DNA of 64,000 nucleotides from G963662905 sp963662905 (lineage in GTDB: Bacteria > Bacteroidota > Bacteroidia > Bacteroidales > WRLA01), in the NCBI GenBank assembly GCA_963662905.2, contig CAXXFD010000003.1:1736001-1800000 (forward strand), given 5' to 3'. The notes under the pieces were generated by a model. It saw only the letters and a list, made by a program, of their open reading frames with translations, did not search any database and was not told the DNA's origin. Shown piece by piece: positions 27,210 through 35,052 of the stretch. Within the stretch, counting starts at the first letter, position 1. Each line of letters starts with the position of its first letter. Position numbers and translations under genes: made by a program.

Positions 27210-28598
27210 ATGATTAACAGCCCACTCGTAACAGTTTATATTACCAATTATAATTACGGCAGCTTCATTAAAGAAGCAATTGAAAGCGTTTTAAACCAGA
27301 GCTTTCAGGATTTTGAGATTATTATTATTGATGATGGATCAACAGATAATTCAAAAAGTATAATCGAATCCTATTCTGGACATCAAAAAATTAAGATTAT
27401 CTTTCAGCAAAATAAGGGGCTCAACATTACCAATAATATTGCTCTTCGAGTTGCTCAGGGAAAATACATCATGCGTCTGGATGCTGATGATTATTTGGAT
27501 AAGAATGCTCTTTTAGTCATGACAAATATCCTGGAAAAGGATGAATCCCTTGGCTTGGTTTTTCCTGATTACTATATCGTAGATGTTAAAGGTGAAATTC
27601 TCAGCTTGGAAAAAAGACATAACTTCGACAAAGACGTAAGCCTTCTTGACCAACCTGCACACGGCGCCTGTACAATGATACGCAAAAAGTTTTTACAAAT
27701 GATTGGTGGTTACGATGAGCAATACAGGTGTCAGGATGGCTATGAGCTTTGGATCAAGTTCACATCAAAATTTAAAGTCACGAATACCGACACAGCTCTG
27801 TTCTTCTACCGAAGGCACGGAAGCAACTTAACAACCAATGAAAACAGGATACTTGACACCAGGGCTTTAATTAAAAATAATTATGTTGAGAAAAACATAA
27901 GTACCACAGGATCAGAAATACTTATTATACCAATTCGTGGTTCAAAGCACAAAGGCACTGATATTGGTTTGCTTCCGTTAGGGAATAAAAAAACAATAGA
28001 CTGGCTTGTTAATGAAGCTCTTCTAGCTCAAAGGATATCAAAGGTAATTGTGAGTTCGCCAAGTGAAGATATTAAAAAGCACTTGAATAAGCATTACAAC
28101 AATAACCCAAAAATAATCTTTCATCAAAGAGACGAATCACTTGCCAGGTTAAATAAGCCTTTAAATGAGACACTTTTTCAAATAATGGATTTGCCTGAAA
28201 TCAAAAATATCAATCCAAATATTTTAGTAATTAGATCTATTGAGTATCCTTTTGTGAAATGCACTACAATTGATGACTTTATAAATTCAATGTATATTTT
28301 CAAAACCGACTCAATGATTAGTGTACGTGAAGAAAATATCACTTTCTTTCAGCATGATGGATCAGGCATGAAGCCTATTTTAAATCAGGAAAAATTCTCA
28401 AAGCTCGAAAGGGAAGCTATCTATAAACATGCGGGAGGTGTTACAGCTGTTACTATTGATCATCTCAGAAAGGGTGAGAAACTAATTTCCGGAAAAGTAG
28501 GCCATATTGTTATTGATCAACGTTCATCCCTAGGCCTAAAAACAAATCTGGATAGAAAAATTGCCGAACTGCTTATTCGGTCCGAAGAAAACAAATAA
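27210..28598 (+). CDS. Fusion of GT2 glycosyltransferase and NeuA-like domain
   Basis: 462 residues from the ATG at 27210. Residues 1-225 are a GT2 glycosyltransferase (VTVYITNYNYGSFIKEAIES, IIIIDDGSTDNS, MRLDADDYLD, YRCQDGYELWIK). Residues 236-462 resemble CMP-sialate synthetases: LIIPIRGSKHKGTDIGLLPL stands where NeuA has the P-x-R-G-G-S-K-G-I-x-x-K-N loop, then TIDWLVNEALLAQRISKVIVSS, and SMISVREENITFF like the NeuA VVSVTE strand. The QPTSPLR block is replaced by RSIEYPF, so catalysis in the second half may be altered or lost. It is the last gene of the cassette and converges on the flippase gene with a 6-bp gap. Confidence 0.8.
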   Translation: MINSPLVTVYITNYNYGSFIKEAIESVLNQSFQDFEIIIIDDGSTDNSKSIIESYSGHQKIKIIFQQNKGLNITNNIALRVAQGKYIMRLDADDYLDKNALLVMTNILEKDESLGLVFPDYYIVDVKGEILSLEKRHNFDKDVSLLDQPAHGACTMIRKKFLQMIGGYDEQYRCQDGYELWIKFTSKFKVTNTDTALFFYRRHGSNLTTNENRILDTRALIKNNYVEKNISTTGSEILIIPIRGSKHKGTDIGLLPLGNKKTIDWLVNEALLAQRISKVIVSSPSEDIKKHLNKHYNNNPKIIFHQRDESLARLNKPLNETLFQIMDLPEIKNINPNILVIRSIEYPFVKCTTIDDFINSMYIFKTDSMISVREENITFFQHDGSGMKPILNQEKFSKLEREAIYKHAGGVTAVTIDHLRKGEKLISGKVGHIVIDQRSSLGLKTNLDRKIAELLIRSEENK

Positions 28599-28604
28599 TT
28601 AAAA

Positions 28605-30092
28605 CTACCGCAACCTCAGCCCAATCCGTCCCAATATCTGATCTGCTTTGGTATTCATTTCTTCCGATATATTCAGGTAATATACCGGCAATAAGAACAG
28701 CACAGATATTAGTAGGCTTCGCAGGGCGATATCAATCAAATAATGTGGCATTGCGGGCATTAAAGTACTTATGCACCAGCTTCCGCCGGCTATTGATAAA
28801 ACCCACAAATGTTTGATGCCAAATGGCTGCATACGAAACTTCCACAAAATAAATATATGTTTCAACACACTTAGAAAAAGCTTTGAAAACAAGGTTGCAA
28901 TAGCTGCTCCAACTATCCCATATTTTGGTATTAACATATAATTAGTTAAAACCACGGTCACAGAAAAAACAATCAGCATGTAAGTAAGCCATCTGTAATA
29001 TCTTGAATTTACGATGACCTGATTACTCAGTCCCATAAAAACATCTGTAATATTGGCTAACCCTATAAATAAAATCACCATACGTCCGCTGGCATACTTA
29101 TCACTGATCAGCTCAAATACATTGTCAATATTTCCCCAAATTCCAATAAACAGCAATAATCCGATAATGCTGAGTGTAAGACTGCTTTTGGTGTATATGG
29201 ACGATATGGTTTGCATGTCATTTAGTTTCCAGGCATCGGATATTACCACTGACCCTATTTTTGACATTGTACGCATTGGCACCAGTATAAGGCTACCAAA
29301 GAAAAAACTAATGGTATAAATGCCGGCTTCAGTCAATCCGACATATTTCCCAATCATTATAGTATCAATACTCTGCACTAAAACCGCAGAAAATCCTGCC
29401 AGCACGCCAAATAGTCCCACGCTCATCATTTCCTTGCGCAGCCTTTTGTTGAAAAAACCCCAATCCGGCTTCAGGTACAGCTTTTTTTCAAGTCGCAAAG
29501 TAACAAAAAACAATATAACAGGAACGGCATTTGCCATAAGATACCACCATACAAATTGCTCAAAATCAATTGCTTTAAAAAAATACAAAGCTATTAAAAC
29601 AATGATAAATAAACGCTGGACAACTTCCTTGAAAAGAATACCCCGAACCGCATTATAAAGTACCCGTACATAGGAATCAAGCAAAGAGAAGAGAACAGCA
29701 AAAAGGGTGAGCGGGACTACTGTATAAAAATATTCTGCAAAAAGGCCCGATTTTTCCTCCGCACCCGACAGGATAATGTCCTTCAGGAAAACATAAGCGA
29801 ATGCAGACATTGCAAATCCAAGCAGCACCACCAACAATGCAATACCCAGAAAGCCATGATGTTGTTGTTGATCATTGCGGAATTGCGGAAACATTTTAAC
29901 CGCTACATTGCTCATTCCCATACTTCCAAACATGGCCAGAATGGACGAGTAGGAAATCAGGATACGCAAAAGGCCAATTTCATCACGCTGCAAGACATGT
30001 GTAAACAAAATAGCTGTAGTCAGAAAACCCAGTCCCACGCCTATATAAGACCAGATAACGCCTGAAATGCTCTGTTTTTGGATTAAGCCCAC
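28605..30092 (-). CDS. Wzx-type polysaccharide flippase
   Basis: 495 residues with about 12-14 hydrophobic helices and the MOP/MATE-like start QSISGVIWSYIGVGLGFLTTAILF. Other typical segments are LLRILISYSSILAMFGSMGMSNVAVKMFP and IDTIMIGKYVGLTEAGIYTI. Wzx-type proteins move lipid-linked oligosaccharides across the inner membrane. It faces the glycan cassette tail to tail and follows gpsA by 12 bp in the same direction, so it is probably transcribed with gpsA. It is a good candidate for export of the cassette's product. Confidence 0.88.
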   Translation of the reverse strand: MGLIQKQSISGVIWSYIGVGLGFLTTAILFTHVLQRDEIGLLRILISYSSILAMFGSMGMSNVAVKMFPQFRNDQQQHHGFLGIALLVVLLGFAMSAFAYVFLKDIILSGAEEKSGLFAEYFYTVVPLTLFAVLFSLLDSYVRVLYNAVRGILFKEVVQRLFIIVLIALYFFKAIDFEQFVWWYLMANAVPVILFFVTLRLEKKLYLKPDWGFFNKRLRKEMMSVGLFGVLAGFSAVLVQSIDTIMIGKYVGLTEAGIYTISFFFGSLILVPMRTMSKIGSVVISDAWKLNDMQTISSIYTKSSLTLSIIGLLLFIGIWGNIDNVFELISDKYASGRMVILFIGLANITDVFMGLSNQVIVNSRYYRWLTYMLIVFSVTVVLTNYMLIPKYGIVGAAIATLFSKLFLSVLKHIFILWKFRMQPFGIKHLWVLSIAGGSWCISTLMPAMPHYLIDIALRSLLISVLFLLPVYYLNISEEMNTKADQILGRIGLRLR

Positions 30093-30104
30093 AGTATAAT
30101 AATT

Positions 30105-31100
30105 TTATTCATCGTTTAATTCAATCTGCCCCTGCATTATATTCGTGATGAAATCCGAAACCCGGTACGGCTCATTAAAAACACGGTACAGCTCCTGGAT
30201 TATCGGGAAATCTGAGACTGATTTAGATTTCAGGTTTATCTGCTCACAAAAAACATTGACTGCAATTTTGCCTTCCAATACAACGTTTTTTGAAATATTA
30301 TCATCAAAAAAGCCTTTACCAATAAGCAGCCCAAGTGTGCGGTTGCGGCTCAGGTCATTGAGCGATGTCAAAATAAAATCGCCAAAACCACAGTAGCGCA
30401 TCAGGGTTTTCTTTTTTCCTCCAAAAGCCGTTAGCACGGTACGCATCTCATTAAATGCTTTTGTTAAAATCATCGACCGCAGGTTTGGCGAATTGAAATG
30501 CGCATCCACGATACCAATCGCAATGGCATAAATATTTTTTAGAATACTCAGAAGTTCAACACCTACCATATCGTGGCTGAAATCCAGAATGATATTGGTG
30601 TCATGGAAGACTTCCTTTACTAATTTTTTATCTTCATCCCTTTCGTAACCCAGAGTCATGCCTGTTGGGAGCTTATTGATAATTTCGCGTGCAAAACTTG
30701 GTCCTTTCAACGTACAGACCGGATTTGGAAGTTTCTGCTGCAGGCTGGTGGCAATTGTGGCTCGATCACTTGAAAAACCTTTGGCCAGATTAACAATCAA
30801 AGCATCCGGATGAAGCTGATTTTTATGTTGTTCGAAATAATCGATTACAGCAACTGAAGGGATTGCAACAAAAATAATTTTTGCTTCTTTCAATTCCTCA
30901 ACCGCCGAAGTTGCCCTGATATTTTTGCTTAAGCGTACCCCGGGGAAATATTTTTTGTTTAAACGGCTTGTATTAATATCATGAACAGCATCGGCTTCAT
31001 TAGAAACAAGCACAATTTCATCAGCATTTTCGTGAAGGCTCATCGCCAGTGCCGTAGCAATGGATCCACCTCCTGCAAAATGTATTTTATTTAATGGCAT
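30105..31100 (-). CDS. gpsA: Glycerol-3-phosphate dehydrogenase [NAD(P)+]
   Basis: 331 residues. The N-terminal NAD-binding loop is FAGGGSIATALAM (GxGxxxTALA type, with Gly for the usual Ala and Ile for Trp). LKGPSFAREI, ILKNIYAIAIGIVDA with the catalytic Lys, and YCGFGDFILTSLNDLSRNRTLG are diagnostic of GpsA, which reduces dihydroxyacetone phosphate to glycerol-3-phosphate for phospholipid synthesis. It lies upstream of the flippase gene and has a TAnnTTTG box in front. Confidence 0.93.
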   Translation of the reverse strand: MPLNKIHFAGGGSIATALAMSLHENADEIVLVSNEADAVHDINTSRLNKKYFPGVRLSKNIRATSAVEELKEAKIIFVAIPSVAVIDYFEQHKNQLHPDALIVNLAKGFSSDRATIATSLQQKLPNPVCTLKGPSFAREIINKLPTGMTLGYERDEDKKLVKEVFHDTNIILDFSHDMVGVELLSILKNIYAIAIGIVDAHFNSPNLRSMILTKAFNEMRTVLTAFGGKKKTLMRYCGFGDFILTSLNDLSRNRTLGLLIGKGFFDDNISKNVVLEGKIAVNVFCEQINLKSKSVSDFPIIQELYRVFNEPYRVSDFITNIMQGQIELNDE

Positions 31101-31122
31101 AATAATTTGCTTGACAAAGGCA

Positions 31123-31130
31123 CAAAGGTA
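31123..31130 (-). promoter_or_regulatory. Putative -7 box of gpsA
   Basis: On the minus strand TACCTTTG fits TAnnTTTG, 22 nt before the gpsA ATG. Confidence 0.45.
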
Positions 31131-31252
31131 CGCTTATTCCTTAATTTGAAAAAAGGCACACATCAAGAAAACATATCTGGATTTCTGCAGCCCGCTAACG
31201 GGCAATTCTATACAATATTGGACAAATTGCACCAAAGGAAACCGAATATTAC

Positions 31253-31260
31253 TATATTTG
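31253..31260 (+). promoter_or_regulatory. Putative -7 box of the secreted 239-residue protein gene
   Basis: TATATTTG fits TAnnTTTG, 28 nt before the ATG at 31289. Confidence 0.45.
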
Positions 31261-31288
31261 TATTCTACTCAAAACCAACCCTAAAAAA

Positions 31289-32008
31289 ATGAAAAGATCA
31301 ATCACTTTACTTTTATTTGTGCTCATTTTTGGCACTGTTCATCTGAAAGCTCAGCAAAATGCTACAGAATCTTCAGAACGTCCTCAATATGTTTATCTGG
31401 TGGGATATGGAACAACAATCCCGATCTATATTTCCAATGCCGGACAAAACAATCAACCCAGCTTTTCCGGGAGTATTTACCTGAAAGATTATTTTCAGCA
31501 AGGGCGAATGCTAATTTATGATACCATTGAACTTACTGCGGCAAAATTCCGCTTAAACACCCAGGCGAATCAAATGGAAATGCAATTTGAAGATGAAGTT
31601 AGTGCTATTGCCAAGCCGGATAAAGTAAATTTGCTCGAAATAGGCGATAAAGATTTCGTGTTCCGGGTAATAAACGATAAAGGAACACAAAAGAATGCCT
31701 GGGTAGAAGAGGTTTATAGCGGCAAAACAAAACTGTATAGATACTATTTCTGCTATCTGGAGAAAGAAATGCACCGCAAGGCCATGGATGTCGGAAATGG
31801 TGAATTAAGGATGATTCAGGACAGCAAATATCTGATCCAATTTGGCGATACGCCAGCTGAGGCACTTCCAAAATACAAAAAAAGAGCCGGCAAACTCTTT
31901 AAGGGACATGAAAAAGAGGTTCTGAACTATATGAAAAAGAACAAACTTGCACCCAAACACGAAGATGAAATCATCCGGATTATTAAATATTACGACAGTT
32001 TAGATTAA
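31289..32008 (+). CDS. Secreted protein of unknown function
   Basis: 239 residues. A clear signal peptide (MKRSITLLLFVLIFGTVHLKAQ, broken by a probable signal peptidase site after KAQ at residue 21) is followed by a soluble, mostly beta-type region to about residue 150 and a Lys-rich helical C-terminus (KRAGKLFKGHEKEVLNYM, DEIIRIIKYYDSL). No lipobox and no sorting tail, so it should be periplasmic. I do not recognise the family. It stands alone with its own promoter box, and its stop overlaps the stop of the convergent cheB-like gene by 3 bp. Confidence 0.75.
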   Translation: MKRSITLLLFVLIFGTVHLKAQQNATESSERPQYVYLVGYGTTIPIYISNAGQNNQPSFSGSIYLKDYFQQGRMLIYDTIELTAAKFRLNTQANQMEMQFEDEVSAIAKPDKVNLLEIGDKDFVFRVINDKGTQKNAWVEEVYSGKTKLYRYYFCYLEKEMHRKAMDVGNGELRMIQDSKYLIQFGDTPAEALPKYKKRAGKLFKGHEKEVLNYMKKNKLAPKHEDEIIRIIKYYDSLD

Positions 32009-32589
32009 GACCCGGACACGAGCCTTCTCAGGAGGACTGGGATTTCTTCAACATCAAGTACAGCGTCGGCTTTAAACAAATTTAATGCAGAAAGCGGCAT
32101 CGTATTTACTTCTGCTGTTTTCGGGTTTTGCACAATTGTATAGCCCCCCATTCGGTGTATTAAATGCATCCCTTCCCCTCCATCGTGATTTGCTCCGGTA
32201 AGCAAAATGCCCAAAACAGATTTTCCAAAAGCCAAAGCTGCGGATTCAAAAAGCACATCAATACTGGGGCGTGCATAATTAACTTTATGATCGACCGAAA
32301 GGCTTAAACTCAGGTCGTTTTCAATAAGCACATGATAATTTGGAGGAGCTATATAAACAAAGCCTGCTTGCAATTTTTCCTTCTCCTTTGCCTCCACAAC
32401 CTGTAAAGGGCTGTGCCGGTCGAGGTATTCCACAAGGTAATTGTCCGAATCGGCCGAAACATGCTGTGCTATAACAATCGGCACCCTAAGGCTGGATGGC
32501 AGATTTTCCAGGATAATCTGGTTTGCCCTCATACCGCCTGCAGAAGAGCCTACAACGATAAGTTTATATTTTAACAGATCATCAGGCAT
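32005..32589 (-). CDS. cheB: Stand-alone CheB-type methylesterase
   Basis: 194 residues: only the methylesterase domain, without the receiver domain of classical CheB. The catalytic triad is visible: Ser16 in VVGSSAGG, His43 in IAQHVSAD and Asp136 in TGANHDGGEGM (classical TGMGxDGAxGM, so altered around the Asp). APPNYHVLIE also fits. The family removes methyl groups from glutamates of receptors. It is the last gene of the five-gene signalling operon, and its ATG overlaps the cheR-like stop by 8 bp, so the two are coupled. The substrate is unknown because no chemoreceptor is nearby. Confidence 0.88.
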   Translation of the reverse strand: MPDDLLKYKLIVVGSSAGGMRANQIILENLPSSLRVPIVIAQHVSADSDNYLVEYLDRHSPLQVVEAKEKEKLQAGFVYIAPPNYHVLIENDLSLSLSVDHKVNYARPSIDVLFESAALAFGKSVLGILLTGANHDGGEGMHLIHRMGGYTIVQNPKTAEVNTMPLSALNLFKADAVLDVEEIPVLLRRLVSGS

Positions 32590-33430
32590 TATAATTTTTC
32601 ATATAAATTTTATTTGTCTTATTCACCTCCGAAAAGCGGGAATACGGCTTTGAAAACTGCAAGGTTTCTTTGGAACCCAGACATAAAATCCCTCCAGGCA
32701 CCAAGCTGTCTGTCAGCAAGTTCAGTACCCTGTCCTGAAGTTCACGGTTAAAGTAGATCAAAACATTACGGCACACAATCATGTTTACTTCTGCAAAAAC
32801 AGAATCGGTAACCAGGTTATGGTCCGCAAAAACCATGTTTTTCTTTAAGGAACTGTTCATTATCACTGAATTGTACTTTGCCGTATAATAATCTGAGAAT
32901 GATTCTGTCCCACCCGAAAGCTGATAATTTCTTGTAAACTCTTGAATATGACCCACATCATAAATACCTTCACGCGAAGCTCGCAGTACCCGTTTATTAA
33001 AATCAGTTCCATAGATCTGCGTACGGTCGAGCAAGCCTTCTTCTTTCAATAAAATGGCCATAGAGTAAACTTCTTCTCCTGTACTACAGCCTGCATGCCA
33101 GATTTTTATAAATGGATAGGTTTTAAGCAGAGGCACCACTTCCTTGCGCACGGCTTTGTAAAACTCAGGATCGCGGAACATTTGAGTAACATTAATCGAT
33201 AAGTCCTGCAAAACCATTTCGATATATGAGCGGTCGTGGAGCACCTTATGCTGCAACTCTGAAACGCTCTTTAAGCCCGAGCTGGACAAGCGATGAACAA
33301 TTCTTCGTTTGACATGGGCTTTGGAATAATTCCGGAAGTCATAGCCGTATTTCTGGTAAATAGCTTCGAGCAGGAGGTTTACTTCCAGGTCAAGCGTATC
33401 GCGATAGTCGTCAGTTAGTTGTTCTTCCAT
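32582..33430 (-). CDS. cheR: CheR-type protein-glutamate methyltransferase
   Basis: 282 residues. It has an N-terminal helical CheR_N region (YGYDFRNYSKAHVKRRIVHRL), then SINVTQMFRDPEFY, the SAM motif IWHAGCSTGEEVYSMAILL and VNMIVCRNVLIYF, all typical of CheR. It would add methyl groups to glutamate side chains of a signalling protein. It lies 9 bp after a hybrid kinase gene and overlaps the cheB-like gene. No C-terminal TPR or pentapeptide-binding extension is seen. Confidence 0.9.
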   Translation of the reverse strand: MEEQLTDDYRDTLDLEVNLLLEAIYQKYGYDFRNYSKAHVKRRIVHRLSSSGLKSVSELQHKVLHDRSYIEMVLQDLSINVTQMFRDPEFYKAVRKEVVPLLKTYPFIKIWHAGCSTGEEVYSMAILLKEEGLLDRTQIYGTDFNKRVLRASREGIYDVGHIQEFTRNYQLSGGTESFSDYYTAKYNSVIMNSSLKKNMVFADHNLVTDSVFAEVNMIVCRNVLIYFNRELQDRVLNLLTDSLVPGGILCLGSKETLQFSKPYSRFSEVNKTNKIYMKNYNA

Positions 33431-33439
33431 GTTTCGAAT

Positions 33440-35044
33440 TTAAGTACTAAAGATACGAATCAATTCCGTAATCTGGAATGGTTTGCTGATATAATCGTCC
33501 ATTCCAACCGACAAACATTTATCCCTGTCCGATTTAAGGGCATTAGCCGTCATTGCAACGATCCGCACTGCATTGCGTTTATTCTCTTTTTCAAATTGCC
33601 TGATTTTACGTGTCGCCTCATATCCATCCATCACCGGCATTTGGATATCCATTAAAATATAATCATAAAGATTTTCCCGGTAATACTCAAAAGCCTGTTT
33701 TCCGTTTTCGGCCAAATCACAGCTAAGCCCCAATTTTCGCAATGAATACAAAGCTACTTTTTGGTTGATGTGGTTATCTTCTGCCAGCAGCACTTTCAAG
33801 CCGGCATCTTTAAGGGATTCAAAAACAGAAGGATCAGCTGCTGCACTGTGATCTGTAGGTTTCGATCCCTCGGGCAGCATTATTTCGAACCAAAACTCGG
33901 AGCCCTTTCCTTCTTCGCTGATGACATCGATGCGGCCATCCATCAAATGGATCAAATTTTTGGAAATCGCCAGTCCCAGGCCACTGCCACCAAACTTACG
34001 CGCAGTAGAAGAATCGGCCTGTGAAAACTCCCTGAAAAGTTTTTTTCGGTTCTCTTCTGAAATCCCGATACCGGTATCGATTACGGAAAACCGCAATCGG
34101 ACTTTATTGCCTTCCTTTGCAAGCATATCAACTTTAATGCGCACACTACCTTTAGAAGTAAATTTAACAGCATTCGAAGTAAGGTTCAATAAAACCTGCT
34201 TAATCCGAAAAGAATCACCATTAAAATATTGTGGTAAAAGCAGATCTGTTTCAATTTTCAGCTCCAGTGATTTTTCGTCGGCTTTTAATTTCAATATCCG
34301 TTCAATTTCGCTGAGCAGCTGCTTCAGGTCAAAGTCGATATGTTCCAAGGTTATTTGCCCGGATTCGATTTTAGAAAAATCAAGGATATCATTAATAATT
34401 CCCAGCAGGCTATCGCTGCTCACTCGGATGGTGCTCACCAGCTCTTTTTGGTTTTCGTCGAGCGGTGTTCCTTCCAAAATACCCAGCATGCCCACTACAC
34501 CATTGAGCGGCGTGCGGATTTCATGCGACATATTGGCCAAAAAAGCTGATTTAGTGCGGGTTGCAGATTCTGCACGGTCTTTTTCCTTTCGAAGCTGTTC
34601 ATTGGTTTGCTGCAATTCGGCGGTACGATCCTCTACCATTTGTTCCAATTGCCTGCGGTAATTATACAGTTCAAGAAAAATCTTCACTTTACCTTTCAGG
34701 ATTTCCGGCTGCAGCGGTTTTACCATAAAATCTACTGCCCCGGTTTCAATCCCTTTGCGCACATGATATTCCTCTTTATAAATCGCTGAAACAAAAATTA
34801 TGGGCAAATTTCGGGTTTTCTTGAGCTTTCGGATGTAGGAAACAGTCTCAAAACCATCCATCTCCGGCATTTGAATATCGATAATTGCCAAAGCATAATC
34901 CTTATCAAAAACCAAAGACAAAGCCTCTTCGCCGGAAAGCGCCTGATTAAATTCCACATCCAGCTCCCCCAGTGCTGCTTCCAGAGTCAACAGGTTTTCG
35001 ACTTTATCATCGACAATCAGTATTTTTGGTTTTTTAGCCTCCAT
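33440..35044 (-). CDS. Hybrid histidine kinase, REC-HisKA-HATPase-REC
   Basis: 534 residues from the ATG at 35044 (MEAKKPKILIVDD), 8 nt after the upstream stop; a start at 35068 would overlap that gene. The first receiver has Asp56 (IIDIQMPEMDG). A short coiled coil is followed by HisKA with His174 (NMSHEIRTPLNG), HATPase (QVLLNLTSNAVKFT, DTGIGI, GGSGLGLAISK) and a second receiver with Asp466 (ILMDIQMPVMDG). It is cytoplasmic, with no membrane segment or sensor domain; input must come through the N-terminal receiver, probably from a partner kinase in the same operon. Confidence 0.92.
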   Translation of the reverse strand: MEAKKPKILIVDDKVENLLTLEAALGELDVEFNQALSGEEALSLVFDKDYALAIIDIQMPEMDGFETVSYIRKLKKTRNLPIIFVSAIYKEEYHVRKGIETGAVDFMVKPLQPEILKGKVKIFLELYNYRRQLEQMVEDRTAELQQTNEQLRKEKDRAESATRTKSAFLANMSHEIRTPLNGVVGMLGILEGTPLDENQKELVSTIRVSSDSLLGIINDILDFSKIESGQITLEHIDFDLKQLLSEIERILKLKADEKSLELKIETDLLLPQYFNGDSFRIKQVLLNLTSNAVKFTSKGSVRIKVDMLAKEGNKVRLRFSVIDTGIGISEENRKKLFREFSQADSSTARKFGGSGLGLAISKNLIHLMDGRIDVISEEGKGSEFWFEIMLPEGSKPTDHSAAADPSVFESLKDAGLKVLLAEDNHINQKVALYSLRKLGLSCDLAENGKQAFEYYRENLYDYILMDIQMPVMDGYEATRKIRQFEKENKRNAVRIVAMTANALKSDRDKCLSVGMDDYISKPFQITELIRIFST

Positions 35045-35052
35045 ATACTGTT

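Noticed and set aside
31107..31292. 61-residue open frame upstream of the secreted protein gene
   Set aside because: It overlaps the promoter box at 31253 and the start of the next gene, its composition is not protein-like, and it matches no known pattern.
33921..34661. 246-residue open frame antisense to the second hybrid kinase
   Set aside because: The opposite frame encodes unmistakable HisKA and HATPase motifs; the antisense frame is a shadow.
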